This document shows, piece by piece, positions 1-10,522 of a stretch of 35,731 nucleotides of DNA (within the stretch, counting starts at the first letter, position 1; each line of letters starts with the position of its first letter). The notes under the pieces were generated by a model. It was not told the origin of the DNA, did not search any database, and was given only the letters and a program-made list of their open reading frames with translations. The translations under genes and the position numbers were made by a program. Source of the stretch: Uliginosibacterium gangwonense (GTDB taxonomy: Bacteria > Pseudomonadota > Gammaproteobacteria > Burkholderiales > Rhodocyclaceae); the NCBI GenBank assembly GCA_020723855.1, contig DYIB01000023.1, positions 1 through 35,731 on the forward strand, in the 5' to 3' direction.

Positions 1-87
1 GCGATTGAGCACCGGCGCGCCGGGCGGCTGGGTGGCGATGTAGATCAGGGCCTGGATGGCGTACTGGCTGGTGCGCGTCAGGATCAC
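1..87 (-). CDS. Rrf2-family transcriptional regulator, N-terminal fragment cut by window edge
   Basis: The reverse strand reads 29 codons from a GTG start to the window edge: V-I-L-T-R-T-S-Q-Y-A-I-Q-A-L-I-Y-I-A and onward. This is the characteristic first helix of Rrf2-family winged-helix regulators (IscR, NsrR, RsrR and relatives), where an 'LT..S.YA..AL..LA' pattern opens the protein. A purine-rich TTAAGAG lies about seven bases upstream of the GTG and can serve as ribosome-binding site. The cluster-ligating cysteines, if present, lie outside the window, so iron-sulfur or nitric oxide sensing cannot be judged. It diverges from mfd, and a palindrome lies just upstream of its start. It differs from the iscR gene at 12915-13400, so the genome has at least two Rrf2 proteins. 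Family assignment is fairly secure; specific function is unknown. Confidence 0.7.
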   Translation of the reverse strand, partial: MILTRTSQYAIQALIYIATQPPGAPVLNR

Positions 88-93
88 GGGCCG

Positions 94-113
94 CTCTTAA
101 TCAGGATAAAGAG
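94..113. promoter_or_regulatory. Imperfect 20-bp palindrome upstream of the Rrf2 gene, possible operator
   Basis: CTCTTAATCAGGATAAAGAG has outer arms CTCTT/AAGAG that are perfectly complementary; six of seven arm positions pair overall. It lies 6 bp upstream of the Rrf2 GTG start, where a dimeric autoregulator could bind. It also contains the purine stretch that could be the ribosome-binding site of that gene, so the symmetry could be coincidental. Confidence 0.3.
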
Positions 114-211
114 GTCCAAAATACTACAATGAGGGCGTCACCGACAAGTCATCGAAGGCGCCGGCGCCCCCCCCGAAAAGCGTAACGCTCGGGCGGAAGG
201 GCCGCATCATT

Positions 212-217
212 TATAAT
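212..217 (+). promoter_or_regulatory. Consensus -10 element (TATAAT) upstream of mfd
   Basis: A perfect TATAAT lies three bases before the first in-frame ATG at 220 and 39 bases before the ATG at 256. No good -35 hexamer is seen 17 bp upstream (TCGGGC). If this element is used, transcription starts at about 223-225. The ATG at 220 would then not be in the message, which argues that translation of mfd begins at 256. Confidence 0.5.
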
Positions 218-255
218 CTATGTTTTTGCGCCAAGCCCCTTCCGCAGTCTCTCCC

Positions 256-3200
256 ATGGCAGAAGCGAATACCGCGCTGCTCGCGCAGCTCGCGTCTTTG
301 TCGTTTCCCGGTGCCGGGTCGCGCCGGGACCTGCCTGCGCTCGCCGGCTCGGCCGATGCCCTGGTCCTGGCGCAGACGGCCGTTACCGCCCGCGGCCGTC
401 TGCTGGCCGTGATCACCGCCAACCCGCTGGACGCCCAGCGCCTGCTGGAAGAGATCGCCTGGTTCGCGCCCGAGCTGCGGGTGCACCTCCTGCCCGACTG
501 GGAAACCCTGCCCTACGACAGCTTCTCGCCCCACCAGGACCTGGTGTCCGAGCGCCTGGCGACCCTGTACGAGATCACCCGGGGCGGCTGCGACATCGCC
601 CTGATTCCCGCCTCGACGGCGCTCTACCGCCTGCCGCCGCCCGAGTATCTGGCGGCCCACACCTTCTTCCTGAAGCAGGGCACGCGCCTGGACGGGGACG
701 CCCTGCGCGCCCAACTGACCCTGGCCGGCTATCACCACGTCACCCAGGTGGTGTCGCCCGGCGAATACAGTGTACGCGGCGGGCTCATCGACCTCTTTCC
801 CATGGGCTCCGCCCTGCCCTATCGCATCGACCTGTTCGACAACGAGATCGAGTCCATCCGCACCTTCGACGTGGACACCCAGCGCACGGTCTACCCGGTG
901 CAGGAGATCCGCCTGCTGCCGGCGCGCGAGTTCCCCATCGACGAGGCGGGGCGCACGCGCTTCCGCAGCCGCTTTCGCGAGACCTTCGAGGGCGACCCGT
1001 CGCGCTCGTCCATCTACAAGGATGTGAGCAACGGCATCGCGCCCGCCGGCATCGAGTATTACCTGCCCCTGTTCTTCGACCACACGGCGGTGCTGTTCGA
1101 CTACCTGCCGCCCCCGGCGGTGGTGGTGACGCACCATGCGGTAAACGACGCGATCCGGGATTTCTGGCAGGACACCCGGTCCCGCTACAACCTGCTCAAG
1201 GGCGACCGCAGCCGGCCCCTGCTGCCTCCCGAGGCCCTGTTCCTGGACGAGGAGGAGTTCTTCTCGCGCCTGAGGGCTTTCCCGCGCCTGCATGTGCCGG
1301 AGGGGGCACCGGCGGCGGACGCGCCCGCTACTCCCCTGCCCGAGGTCGCGGTGGAGCGGCGCGCGGAAGATCCGTTGGCGCGGCTGAAAGCCTTCCTCGC
1401 CGCCCATGGCGGCCGCACCCTGGTGGTGGCCGAATCGCCGGGACGGCGCGAGACCATCCTGCAGTACTTCGCCGAGTACGGCCTGCGTCCCGCCCAGGCG
1501 CCCGATTTCGCCGCGGCCCTGGCGGCGCCCGAGGCATTCGTGCTCACCGTGGGGCCCCTGTCCAGCGGCTTCCTGGTGCCGGATGCGGGCCTGGCGGTCA
1601 TCACCGAGAACGAGCTGTACACCGCCACCGCCCGCCCCCGCGGCCGGCGTGTCGAGGCGCGCCGCGCCACGGTGGACGCCTGGCTGCGGGATCTCACCGA
1701 GCTCAAGATCGGCGACCCGGTGGTGCATGAGAGCCACGGCATCGGCCGCTATCTGGGGCTGGTGCGCCTGGACCTGGGGGAAGGGGAGAACGAATTCCTG
1801 CACCTGGAATATGCGGGTGGTGACAAGCTCTACGTGCCCGTGTCCCAACTGCAGGTGATCAGCCGCTACAGTGGCACGCAGCCCGAGCTGGTGGAACTGC
1901 ACCGCCTGGGCAGCGGCCAGTGGGACAAGGCCAAGAGGAAGGCCGCCCAGCAGGTGCGCGACACCGCCGCCGAGCTGTTGGCCCTCTACGCTCAGCGGGC
2001 GGCGCGTGCCGGCCACGTGTTCGAGTTCCGCTCCCACGACCTGGAAGCCTTCGCCGACGGCTTCGGCTTCGAGGAAACGCCCGACCAGGCCGCCGCCATC
2101 GCCGCGGTGGTGCAGGACATGCAGTCGGGCCGCCCCATGGACCGCCTGGTGTGCGGCGACGTGGGCTTCGGCAAGACGGAAGTGGCCCTGCGCGCAGCCT
2201 TCATCGCCGTGGCCGGCGGCAAGCAGGTGGCGGTGCTCGCCCCCACTACCCTGCTGGCGGAGCAGCACTTCCAGACCTTCTCGGACCGCTTCGCCGACTG
2301 GCCGGTGCGCATCGTCGAGCTGTCGCGCTTCCGCTCCGCCAAGGAACAGGCGGCAGCCATCAGGGACCTGGCCGAGGGGCGGGTAGACATCGTCATCGGC
2401 ACCCACCGCCTGCTGCAGAAGGACGTGCAGTTCGCCCGCCTGGGGCTGGTGATCATCGACGAGGAGCACCGTTTCGGTGTGCGCCAGAAGGAGGCGCTGA
2501 AGGCCCTGCGCGCCGAGGTGGATGTGCTGGCCCTCACCGCCACGCCCATCCCGCGCACCCTGGGGCTGTCCCTGGAAGGCCTGCGCGATTTCTCGGTCAT
2601 CGCCACGGCGCCCCAGAAGCGCCTGGCCATCAAGACCTTCGTCATGGGCTATTCCGAGGGCGTGGTGCGCGAGGCGGTGCTGCGGGAATTCAAGCGCGGC
2701 GGCCAGGTGTACTTCCTGCACAATGAGGTGGAAACCATCGAGAACATGCGCGAACGCCTGGCCCGGCTGCTGCCGGAAGCGCGCATCGTCGTGGGCCACG
2801 GCCAGTTGCCGGAGCGGGAGCTGGAGCGGGTGATGCGCGAATTCACCCAGCAGCGCCACAACCTGCTCCTGTGCACCACCATCATCGAGACGGGCATCGA
2901 CAATCCCCATGCCAACACCATCATCATCAACCGCGCCGACAAGTTCGGCCTGGCCCAACTGCACCAGTTGCGCGGGCGCGTGGGGCGCTCCCACCACCAG
3001 GCCTATGCCTACCTGCTCACCGATCCCCACGCCAAGCCCACGGCCCAGGCGGCACGTCGCCTGGAGGCGATACAGATGATGGAGGAGCTGGGCTCGGGCT
3101 TCTTCCTGGCCATGCACGACCTGGAGATCCGCGGCGCCGGCGAGGTGCTGGGTGAGGCCCAGAGCGGTGAAATCCAGGAGGTGGGCTTCAACCTGTACAC

Positions 3201-3732
3201 CGCCATGCTCAACGCCGCGGTGAAGGCCCTCAAGGAAGGCCGGGAGCCGGACCTGACCCAGCCCCTGGGCGTTACTTCCGAGATCAACCTGCACACCCCG
3301 GCGCTACTGCCCAGCGATTATTGCAGCGACACCAACGAGCGCCTGACCCTGTACAAGCGCCTGGCCAACTGCGACGACGAGGACGAGCTGCGCCTGCTGC
3401 AGGAGGAGCTGATCGACCGCTTCGGCGAGCTGCCGCCGGCCGCCCGGGCGCTGGTGGAAACCCACCGCCTGCGCATCCTGGCCAAACCCTTGGGGATAGC
3501 CAGGATCGACGCCGCCGAGAGCCAGATCCTGTTCCAATTCGTGCCCAACCCGCCCGTGGAGCCCATGCGCATCATCGAGTTGATCCAGCGCAACCGGGAC
3601 TATAAGCTCATGGGCCCCGACCGCCTGGCCTGGCGCCACGCGACCCCGGGCCTGCAGGAGCGCGTCGCCGCCGTGCGCCGGCTGATGGCGGAGTTGACCG
3701 CCAAGAATTCGCAAGTGAGGGAGAAATCATGA
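256..3732 (+). CDS. mfd: Transcription-repair coupling factor Mfd
   Basis: Mfd is a DNA translocase that pushes stalled RNA polymerase off lesions and recruits UvrA for nucleotide excision repair. The protein is about 1158 residues from the chosen ATG, the normal family length. Visible in order are a UvrB-like N-terminal module containing LPDWETLPYD and SVRGGLIDLFP; the RNA-polymerase interaction domain with GDPVVHESHGIGRY at about 490-505; the motor with Walker A GDVGFGKTE at about 633; the Walker B box DEEHRFG; TATPIPRT; the TRG region with QLRGRVGRS; and the C-terminal autoinhibitory D7 domain. The open frame extends to an ATG at 220, but a TATAAT sits immediately before it, so 256 is preferred. 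Its last bases, ATGA, overlap the start of the DAHP synthase gene, implying translational coupling. Confidence 0.97.
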   Translation: MAEANTALLAQLASLSFPGAGSRRDLPALAGSADALVLAQTAVTARGRLLAVITANPLDAQRLLEEIAWFAPELRVHLLPDWETLPYDSFSPHQDLVSERLATLYEITRGGCDIALIPASTALYRLPPPEYLAAHTFFLKQGTRLDGDALRAQLTLAGYHHVTQVVSPGEYSVRGGLIDLFPMGSALPYRIDLFDNEIESIRTFDVDTQRTVYPVQEIRLLPAREFPIDEAGRTRFRSRFRETFEGDPSRSSIYKDVSNGIAPAGIEYYLPLFFDHTAVLFDYLPPPAVVVTHHAVNDAIRDFWQDTRSRYNLLKGDRSRPLLPPEALFLDEEEFFSRLRAFPRLHVPEGAPAADAPATPLPEVAVERRAEDPLARLKAFLAAHGGRTLVVAESPGRRETILQYFAEYGLRPAQAPDFAAALAAPEAFVLTVGPLSSGFLVPDAGLAVITENELYTATARPRGRRVEARRATVDAWLRDLTELKIGDPVVHESHGIGRYLGLVRLDLGEGENEFLHLEYAGGDKLYVPVSQLQVISRYSGTQPELVELHRLGSGQWDKAKRKAAQQVRDTAAELLALYAQRAARAGHVFEFRSHDLEAFADGFGFEETPDQAAAIAAVVQDMQSGRPMDRLVCGDVGFGKTEVALRAAFIAVAGGKQVAVLAPTTLLAEQHFQTFSDRFADWPVRIVELSRFRSAKEQAAAIRDLAEGRVDIVIGTHRLLQKDVQFARLGLVIIDEEHRFGVRQKEALKALRAEVDVLALTATPIPRTLGLSLEGLRDFSVIATAPQKRLAIKTFVMGYSEGVVREAVLREFKRGGQVYFLHNEVETIENMRERLARLLPEARIVVGHGQLPERELERVMREFTQQRHNLLLCTTIIETGIDNPHANTIIINRADKFGLAQLHQLRGRVGRSHHQAYAYLLTDPHAKPTAQAARRLEAIQMMEELGSGFFLAMHDLEIRGAGEVLGEAQSGEIQEVGFNLYTAMLNAAVKALKEGREPDLTQPLGVTSEINLHTPALLPSDYCSDTNERLTLYKRLANCDDEDELRLLQEELIDRFGELPPAARALVETHRLRILAKPLGIARIDAAESQILFQFVPNPPVEPMRIIELIQRNRDYKLMGPDRLAWRHATPGLQERVAAVRRLMAELTAKNSQVREKS

Positions 3733-4817
3733 ACCGCATGCCGATGGAAAACCTGAACATCGCGCAGTTCGATCTCATGCCATCGCCGCAGGAGATTCAC
3801 GACCGCGTGCCGCTGACGGAAACGGCGGCCGAAACGGTGTTCCAGGGACGCGAAACCATCAAGGCCATCCTGGACCGCAAGGACCCGCGCATCTTCCTGA
3901 TCGTGGGGCCCTGCTCCATCCACGACCCGATCGCCGGCTACGACTATGCCCAGCGCCTCAAACGCTTGGCCTCCGAAGTGCAGGACACCCTCTACCTGGT
4001 GATGCGCGTCTATTTCGAGAAGCCGCGCACCGTCACCGGCTGGAAGGGCTTCATCAACGATCCCTACATGGACGACTCCTTCCACATCGAGGAAGGCATG
4101 CAGAAGGCGCGCGCCTTTCTCATGCAGGTAGCCGAACTGGGCCTGCCCGCCGCCACCGAGGCCCTGGACCCCATCTCGCCCCAGTACTTGGGCGATCTGG
4201 TGTCGTGGACGGCCATCGGCGCCCGCACCTCGGAATCCCAGACCCATCGGGAGATGGCGAGCGGCCTGTCCACCCCGGTGGGCTTCAAGAACGGCACCGA
4301 CGGCGACATCGAGGTGGCGATCAACGCCATCCGCTCCGCTTCGCTCCCCCACAGCTTCCTGGGCGTCAACCGCATGGGCCAGTCGGCCATCGTGCGCACC
4401 CGCGGCAATGCCTACGGCCACGTGGTGCTGCGCGGCGGCGGCGGCCGCCCCAACTACGACACCGTGAGCATCTGCATGGTGGAGAAGGCCCTGGCCAAGG
4501 CCAAGCTGCCGGCGAACGTGGTGGTGGACTGCTCCCACGCCAATTCCCTCAAGGACCACACCCTGCAGCCCCTGGTGATGTCCGACTGCGTGCACCAGAT
4601 CCGCGAGGGCAACCAGTCCATCGTCGGCCTCATGCTCGAGAGCAACATCGAAGCGGGCAACCAGCCCATCCCGGCCGACCCGTCGCGCCTGAAATATGGC
4701 TGTTCGGTCACCGACCCCTGCATCGACTGGCGCACCACCAAGTTGATCGTGCGCAAGGCGCGCAATGTGCTCAAGGACATCCTGCCGGTCAGGGAAAGTC
4801 TCAAGCTGCGCGTCTGA
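3729..4817 (+). CDS. aroG: Class I 3-deoxy-7-phosphoheptulonate (DAHP) synthase
   Basis: It condenses phosphoenolpyruvate and erythrose 4-phosphate, the first step of the shikimate pathway to aromatic amino acids. The 362-residue product matches the length of the E. coli AroF/G/H type. Signature stretches are LIVGPCSIHDP near residue 57, the PEP-binding region with KPRTVTGWKG, SQTHREMASGLSTPVGFKNG in the middle, and the metal-binding DCSHANSLKDH. The N-terminal extension before residue 40 is where feedback inhibitors act in this family; which amino acid inhibits this copy cannot be read from sequence. The start overlaps the mfd stop by four bases (ATGA); a second in-frame ATG lies three codons later. 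The symbol is generic, since aroF, aroG and aroH cannot be separated here. A separate chromosomal paralogue is possible. Confidence 0.93.
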   Translation: MNRMPMENLNIAQFDLMPSPQEIHDRVPLTETAAETVFQGRETIKAILDRKDPRIFLIVGPCSIHDPIAGYDYAQRLKRLASEVQDTLYLVMRVYFEKPRTVTGWKGFINDPYMDDSFHIEEGMQKARAFLMQVAELGLPAATEALDPISPQYLGDLVSWTAIGARTSESQTHREMASGLSTPVGFKNGTDGDIEVAINAIRSASLPHSFLGVNRMGQSAIVRTRGNAYGHVVLRGGGGRPNYDTVSICMVEKALAKAKLPANVVVDCSHANSLKDHTLQPLVMSDCVHQIREGNQSIVGLMLESNIEAGNQPIPADPSRLKYGCSVTDPCIDWRTTKLIVRKARNVLKDILPVRESLKLRV

Positions 4818-4872
4818 CCGCAAGGACACGGCTGCCCCCAACCTCAACCCCGAAACCGAACATCCAACGACA

Positions 4873-6102
4873 ATGCCTCTGATACGCCCCTTCGCCGCCC
4901 TGCGCCCGGCTCTCGGTTACGCCGCTCAAGTCGCCGCGCCCCCCTACGACGTGCTGTCCACCGAGGAGGCCCGGCAGCGGGCCGCCGGCCGGCCGTGGAG
5001 CTTCCTGCACATCTCCAAGGCGGAGATCGACCTGCCGCCCGGAACCGACCCTTATTCGCCCGCGGTGTACGCCAAGGCCGCGGAGAACCTGGCCGCGATG
5101 ATGAAGGCGGGCGTCCTGCAGCGGGACGCAGCGCCCTGCTACTACGCCTACCGCCTGACCATGGGCAGCCACGGCAAGACGGGGCTGGTCGCCACGGCGT
5201 CCGTGGCGGCCTATGACGAGAACCGCATCCGCAAGCACGAGTTCACCCGCCCCGACAAGGAGGACGACCGGGTGCGCCAGATCGAGGCGCTGAACGCCCA
5301 GACCGGCCCGGTGCTCCTGGCCTACCCGCCGGCGCCACACATCGACGCGGTGATCGCCGCCGCCACCGCCGGCACGCCCGACATGGACGTGGTGGCCGAT
5401 GACGGGGTGCGGCATCAGATCTGGACCATCCATGGCGCCGACGCCATCACCATTTTGGGCGAGGACTTCGACGCCCTGCCCGCGCTCTACATCGCCGACG
5501 GCCATCACCGCTCGGCCGCCGCCTCGCGCGTCGCCGCCGCCCGGCGGGGCCGCGCGGGCACGGACGCGCACGAGTACTTCCTGGCGGTGATCTTTCCCCA
5601 CCACCAGATGCGCATCATGGACTACAACCGCGTGGTGAAGGATCTGCACGGATTGTCGGAAGAGCAACTGCTGACGCGGATCGGCGAGCGCTTCGAGGTA
5701 CGGGCGGAAGCCGGCCGGTTCAAGCCCTCGCGCTCCGGCGAGTACGGCATGTACCTGGGGGGGCGCTGGTACCGCCTCGCCATCCATCCCCGGTTCGTGC
5801 CTGCCGACGATCCCGTGGCGCGCCTGGACGTGAGTCTGCTGCAGGATCACCTGCTGGCGCCCGTGCTCGCCATCGGCGATCCGCGCCGCGACAAGCGCAT
5901 CGACTTCGTCGGCGGCATCCGCGGGCTGGAGGAGCTGGAGCGGCGCGTGGATTCGGGCGAGATGGCCGTGGCCTTCGCCCTGTTCCCCACGCGCATGGAA
6001 GACCTCATGGCGGTGGCCGACGCGGGCAGGGTGATGCCGCCCAAATCCACCTGGTTCGAGCCCAAACTCGCCGACGGCCTGCTGTCCCACGTACTGGATT
6101 GA
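4873..6102 (+). CDS. DUF1015 family protein
   Basis: A 409-residue protein recognised by the family opening PF.ALRPA...AAPPYDVLS at residues 5-36 and by the conserved ADGHHRSAAASR stretch in the middle. DUF1015 members are widespread cytoplasmic proteins of unproven biochemical role; some have been linked by annotation to HTH or chromosome-partition-like names, which this sequence does not support. The reading frame is open further upstream to 4765 inside the DAHP synthase gene. However, the family motif begins right after the ATG at 4873, so that start is chosen. A 55-base gap separates it from the DAHP synthase gene with no obvious terminator, so co-transcription with mfd is possible. Family membership is confident; function is unknown. 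Confidence 0.85.
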   Translation: MPLIRPFAALRPALGYAAQVAAPPYDVLSTEEARQRAAGRPWSFLHISKAEIDLPPGTDPYSPAVYAKAAENLAAMMKAGVLQRDAAPCYYAYRLTMGSHGKTGLVATASVAAYDENRIRKHEFTRPDKEDDRVRQIEALNAQTGPVLLAYPPAPHIDAVIAAATAGTPDMDVVADDGVRHQIWTIHGADAITILGEDFDALPALYIADGHHRSAAASRVAAARRGRAGTDAHEYFLAVIFPHHQMRIMDYNRVVKDLHGLSEEQLLTRIGERFEVRAEAGRFKPSRSGEYGMYLGGRWYRLAIHPRFVPADDPVARLDVSLLQDHLLAPVLAIGDPRRDKRIDFVGGIRGLEELERRVDSGEMAVAFALFPTRMEDLMAVADAGRVMPPKSTWFEPKLADGLLSHVLD

Positions 6103-6106
6103 GCGC

Positions 6107-6640
6107 GAAATCAAACTGACCGAAAATCACCGCCTGGGCTACGCCGACCTGCCCCAGTTCATCGGGCCGCCATGGAGCGCCGCTACTCCGCCCGCCCCTA
6201 TGAGGGCTTCTTCACCGGCGGCGGGCTGCACCACTTCCAGAACTTCGAGCCGGAAGACAACGGGCGCGTGCTCACGGTGCGCGAAGCCCTGCGCCGCTCG
6301 GTAAACCTGGTGTGCATCCGGCTGATGCGCGACGTGGTGCGCCACTATATGTTCAACCTGCCCGATTCCAGCACCGGCTTCCTGGAGGACCCGCAGGATC
6401 CCGTGCGCCAGGAATATCTCACCCGCTTTGCCGACCGGGAGGGCGCCGAATACCTGCAGCGCCCTCTGCCCAAGGCGGAGCACCCCCCTGGAGGAAATCG
6501 TCGCCCTATACACGGACTACGAGCGCAGCCGCTACAGCCTGACCGGCCGCGGCTACCTGGCGCGGGTCCATCCGCTGTTGTTATGGCTGGTGGAAATGTG
6601 CGCGGCCCCGACGCCGGCAACTACAAATTCACCAGCGGCC
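6107..6640 (+). pseudogene. Decayed fragment of a penicillin-binding/transglycosylase-domain protein
   Basis: Three pieces in shifting frames resemble a large betaproteobacterial cell-wall transglycosylase/transpeptidase. An opening piece from 6107 (EIKLTENHRLGYADLPQFI) is in frame 2. The main piece from about 6172 is in frame 1, with EGFFTGGGLHHFQNF, VREALRRSVNLVCIRLMRD and YLTRFADREG. A third piece from about 6482, back in frame 2, contains LEEIVALYTDY and GRGYLARVHPLLLWLV. The known family is roughly a thousand residues, so only a small central or C-terminal part remains, with no start codon, catalytic motifs or full domains. At least two frame changes, probably with small deletions, are needed to join the pieces. 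The remaining bases up to about 6793, between this fragment and iscX, show no recognisable gene. Family recognition is from memory of motifs; a real sequencing-induced frameshift cannot be excluded, but the missing ends make decay more likely. Confidence 0.6.
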
Positions 6641-6793
6641 TGACGGCACAGATCCTGAAGATGCTGGCGCCAGTGCTGTCGCCCCTCACCAGCCAGATCG
6701 GCACCCCCGACCCGGGCCGCTGCGATTCCCTGGGTCGCAATCCGATCGTGGCGGCGGCACCGTAGGTCCGGCTTCAGCCCGACAACACGGGGA

Positions 6794-6988
6794 TTATTCG
6801 ACTTCCTCGATCCACGCCATCTGGATCGCCTCGAGAATCTTCTCGCCGCAGTGCTTGGGGTCGTCGTTGAAGCCTTCCAGGGCCATCACCCACTGCATGA
6901 GGTCGGTGAAGCGCACGTAGCGCGGGTCCACGTCGGGGCGGCTGTCGGCGAGCGCAATGGCGATCTGGCGCGTATCGGTCCATTTCAT
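6794..6988 (-). CDS. iscX: Fe-S assembly protein IscX
   Basis: A 64-residue acidic protein starting MKWTDTRQIAIAL and containing DPRYVRFTDL and FNDDPKHCGEKILEAIQMAWIEE, which is the whole IscX (YfhJ) signature. IscX binds IscS and iron and modulates the rate of cluster synthesis on IscU. It is the last gene of the isc operon here, and its ATG overlaps the fdx stop codon by four bases (ATGA). The longer open frame upstream is the shadow of fdx and is ignored. Length and conserved acidic patch are typical. Confidence 0.95.
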   Translation of the reverse strand: MKWTDTRQIAIALADSRPDVDPRYVRFTDLMQWVMALEGFNDDPKHCGEKILEAIQMAWIEEVE

Positions 6989-7329
6989 TTCCTGGCTGCC
7001 TCCTTCACCATGTTGATGGTGTATTTCGGTATCTCGACCACCAACGGCGTCTCCTTCACCACCGCCTGGCAGGACAGACGCGACGTGGGTTCCAGGCCCC
7101 AGGCCTTGTCGAGCAGGTCTTCTTCCCGCTCCTGCGCCGGATCGAGGGAGCCGAAACCCTCGCGCACCACCACGTGGCAGGTAGTGCAGGCGCAGGACTT
7201 TTCGCAGGCGTGCTCCAGCTCGATGCCGTTGGCGAGCAGATTGTCGAGCAGGCTCACACCCGGCTTGGCCTCGATCACGGCGCCGTCGGGGCACAATTCC
7301 GCGTGGGGCAGTACGACGATCTGGGTCAT
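6985..7329 (-). CDS. fdx: ISC-type [2Fe-2S] ferredoxin
   Basis: A 114-residue adrenodoxin-type ferredoxin that supplies electrons for cluster assembly on IscU. The [2Fe-2S] ligands are visible as Cys42, Cys48, Cys51 and Cys87 (in HACEKSCACTTCH and SRLSCQ), the same positions as in E. coli Fdx. It is translated as the penultimate gene of the isc operon; a single base separates it from the hscA stop, and its own stop overlaps iscX. The start MTQIVVLPHAELCPDG is the only sensible one and matches the family. Confidence 0.96.
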   Translation of the reverse strand: MTQIVVLPHAELCPDGAVIEAKPGVSLLDNLLANGIELEHACEKSCACTTCHVVVREGFGSLDPAQEREEDLLDKAWGLEPTSRLSCQAVVKETPLVVEIPKYTINMVKEAARK

Positions 7330-7330
7330 G

Positions 7331-9198
<1,868 letters not shown>

Positions 9199-9199
<1 letters not shown>

Positions 9200-9732
9200 C
9201 AGTGGTCGAGGGCTGCCAGCGCCTCGTCGATTTCGTGTTGGATTTTTTCGATGAACATCAGGCGGCGCACGGCTTCGGCCGCCTGCTCGTAGTCCTTGTT
9301 CTCGTCCAGGTTGCGCTCCACCTCGCGGTACAGCTCGTCCGCCTGCTGCCGCAGGCGCACGTGCAGCTTCTCCAGCCCGTGCAGGTCATTGCCCTCCCGC
9401 GCCTCGGCCACGGCCTCGCGCCATTCCATCTGCTCCATGAGGAACTCGGGGGACATGGCGGTATTGCTTTCGTGGGCCGCATCCACTCCCGCCAACTGCA
9501 GCAGATAGCGCGCGCGGGCGAGCGGATTGCGCAGGGTGCGGTAAGCCTCATTCACCCGCGCCGCCACCTGCATGGACAGGCGCCGGTCGCCCTCCGGCAG
9601 ATGGGCGTAGCGGTCGGGGTGGACGCGGGACTGCACGTCACGATAGGCCGCTTCCAGCGCCACGGCGTCCAGCTTGAAAGCGGGCTTCAGGCCGAAAAGG
9701 ACAAAGAAATCCTCGGTAAGTTGAGACGCCAT
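9199..9732 (-). CDS. hscB: Fe-S protein assembly co-chaperone HscB
   Basis: A J-domain protein that delivers IscU to HscA and stimulates its ATPase. The J domain fills roughly the first 75 residues, with DFFVLFGL at the start and the essential HPD loop in [10 protein letters not shown]. The C-terminal three-helix bundle that docks IscU follows. The frame is open to a GTG at 9777 that overlaps the iscA stop. The ATG at 9732 is preferred because it gives the usual opening [15 protein letters not shown] and 177 residues, close to the family norm. No clear ribosome-binding site precedes 9732, so the coupled GTG start remains possible. Confidence 0.94.
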
Positions 9733-9773
9733 CGATCGGGGGGCGAGGGGACCGTTCGTCAGCCCCGCGGCTA

Positions 9774-10097
9774 TCACACGTTGAAGCTCTCGCCGCAGCC
9801 GCAGCTGTCCTTGACGTTCGGGTTGTTGAACTTGAACCCTTCGTTCAGGCCTTCGCGGGCGAAATCCAGTTCCGTGCCGTCGATGTAGGGCAGGCTCTTG
9901 GGGTCCACCACCACCTTGACGCCGTGGCTCTCGAACACCACATCGTCGGGCTGGACGTCGTCGGCGTATTCGAGCTTGTAGGACATACCCGAGCAGCCGG
10001 AGGTCTTGACACCCAGGCGCAGGCCGATGCCCTTGCCGCGCTTGGCGATGAAGTTGGTGACATGTTTTGCCGCTTTTTCCGTGAGCGTGATAGCCAT
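9774..10097 (-). CDS. iscA: A-type Fe-S carrier IscA
   Basis: A 107-residue A-type carrier that accepts clusters from the IscU system and passes them to target proteins. The three conserved cysteines are at 35 (SGCSG), 99 and 101 (DSCGCGESF), exactly the IscA pattern. The start [13 protein letters not shown] is the family N-terminus; an in-frame ATG seven codons upstream lies inside iscU and is less likely. It is ten bases downstream of iscU in the isc operon. Confidence 0.96.
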   Translation of the reverse strand: MAITLTEKAAKHVTNFIAKRGKGIGLRLGVKTSGCSGMSYKLEYADDVQPDDVVFESHGVKVVVDPKSLPYIDGTELDFAREGLNEGFKFNNPNVKDSCGCGESFNV

Positions 10098-10107
10098 AAT
10101 CTCTGCC

Positions 10108-10509
10108 TCAAAGTTCATGTTGGTCGGGCGGTAGGTGCTTCTTCTTGTAATCGGCGACGGCCGCCTTGATGGCGTCCTCCGCCAGGATGGAACAGTGGAT
10201 CTTCACCGGCGGCAGCGCTAGTTCCTCGGCGATCTGGGTGTTCTTGATCTCCAGCGCCTGATCCACCGTCTTGCCCTTCACCCACTCGGTGACCAGGGAG
10301 GAGGACGCGATCGCCGAGCCGCAGCCGTAGGTCTTGAACCTGGCATCCTCGATGATACCGTCCTTGTTGACCTTGATCTGCAGCTTCATCACGTCGCCAC
10401 AGGCGGGCGCACCCACCATGCCGGTGCCCACGCCCTCCTCTTCCTTGCCGAAGGAGCCGACGTTGCGGGGATTCTCGTAGTGGTCCAGGACCTTGTCGCT
10501 ATAAGCCAT
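10108..10509 (-). CDS. iscU: Fe-S cluster scaffold protein IscU
   Basis: The scaffold on which IscS-derived sulfur and iron are built into [2Fe-2S] clusters. The 133-residue sequence shows the ligand set Cys37 (with Asp39), Cys63, His105 and Cys106, and the HscA-recognition motif LPPVK at 99-103. The start [19 protein letters not shown] is canonical. It sits 13 bases after iscS and is followed by iscA. Nothing is unusual in it. Confidence 0.98.
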   Translation of the reverse strand: MAYSDKVLDHYENPRNVGSFGKEEEGVGTGMVGAPACGDVMKLQIKVNKDGIIEDARFKTYGCGSAIASSSLVTEWVKGKTVDQALEIKNTQIAEELALPPVKIHCSILAEDAIKAAVADYKKKHLPPDQHEL

Positions 10510-10522
10510 GTTGCTTCCTCAA

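Noticed and set aside
211-3294. A 1027-residue open frame antisense to mfd
   Set aside because: GC-rich third-position shadow of mfd; the composition is repetitive His/Gln/Gly/Arg with no family motif, and mfd on the other strand is unambiguous.
4818-4872. Possible promoter or terminator between the DAHP synthase and DUF1015 genes
   Set aside because: No convincing hexamers or hairpin were seen in the 55 bases.
6644-6793. Short coding-like frame after the penicillin-binding remnant (GLTAQILKMLAPVLSPL)
   Set aside because: It looks vaguely like a small helical domain, but has no start and no family I can support.
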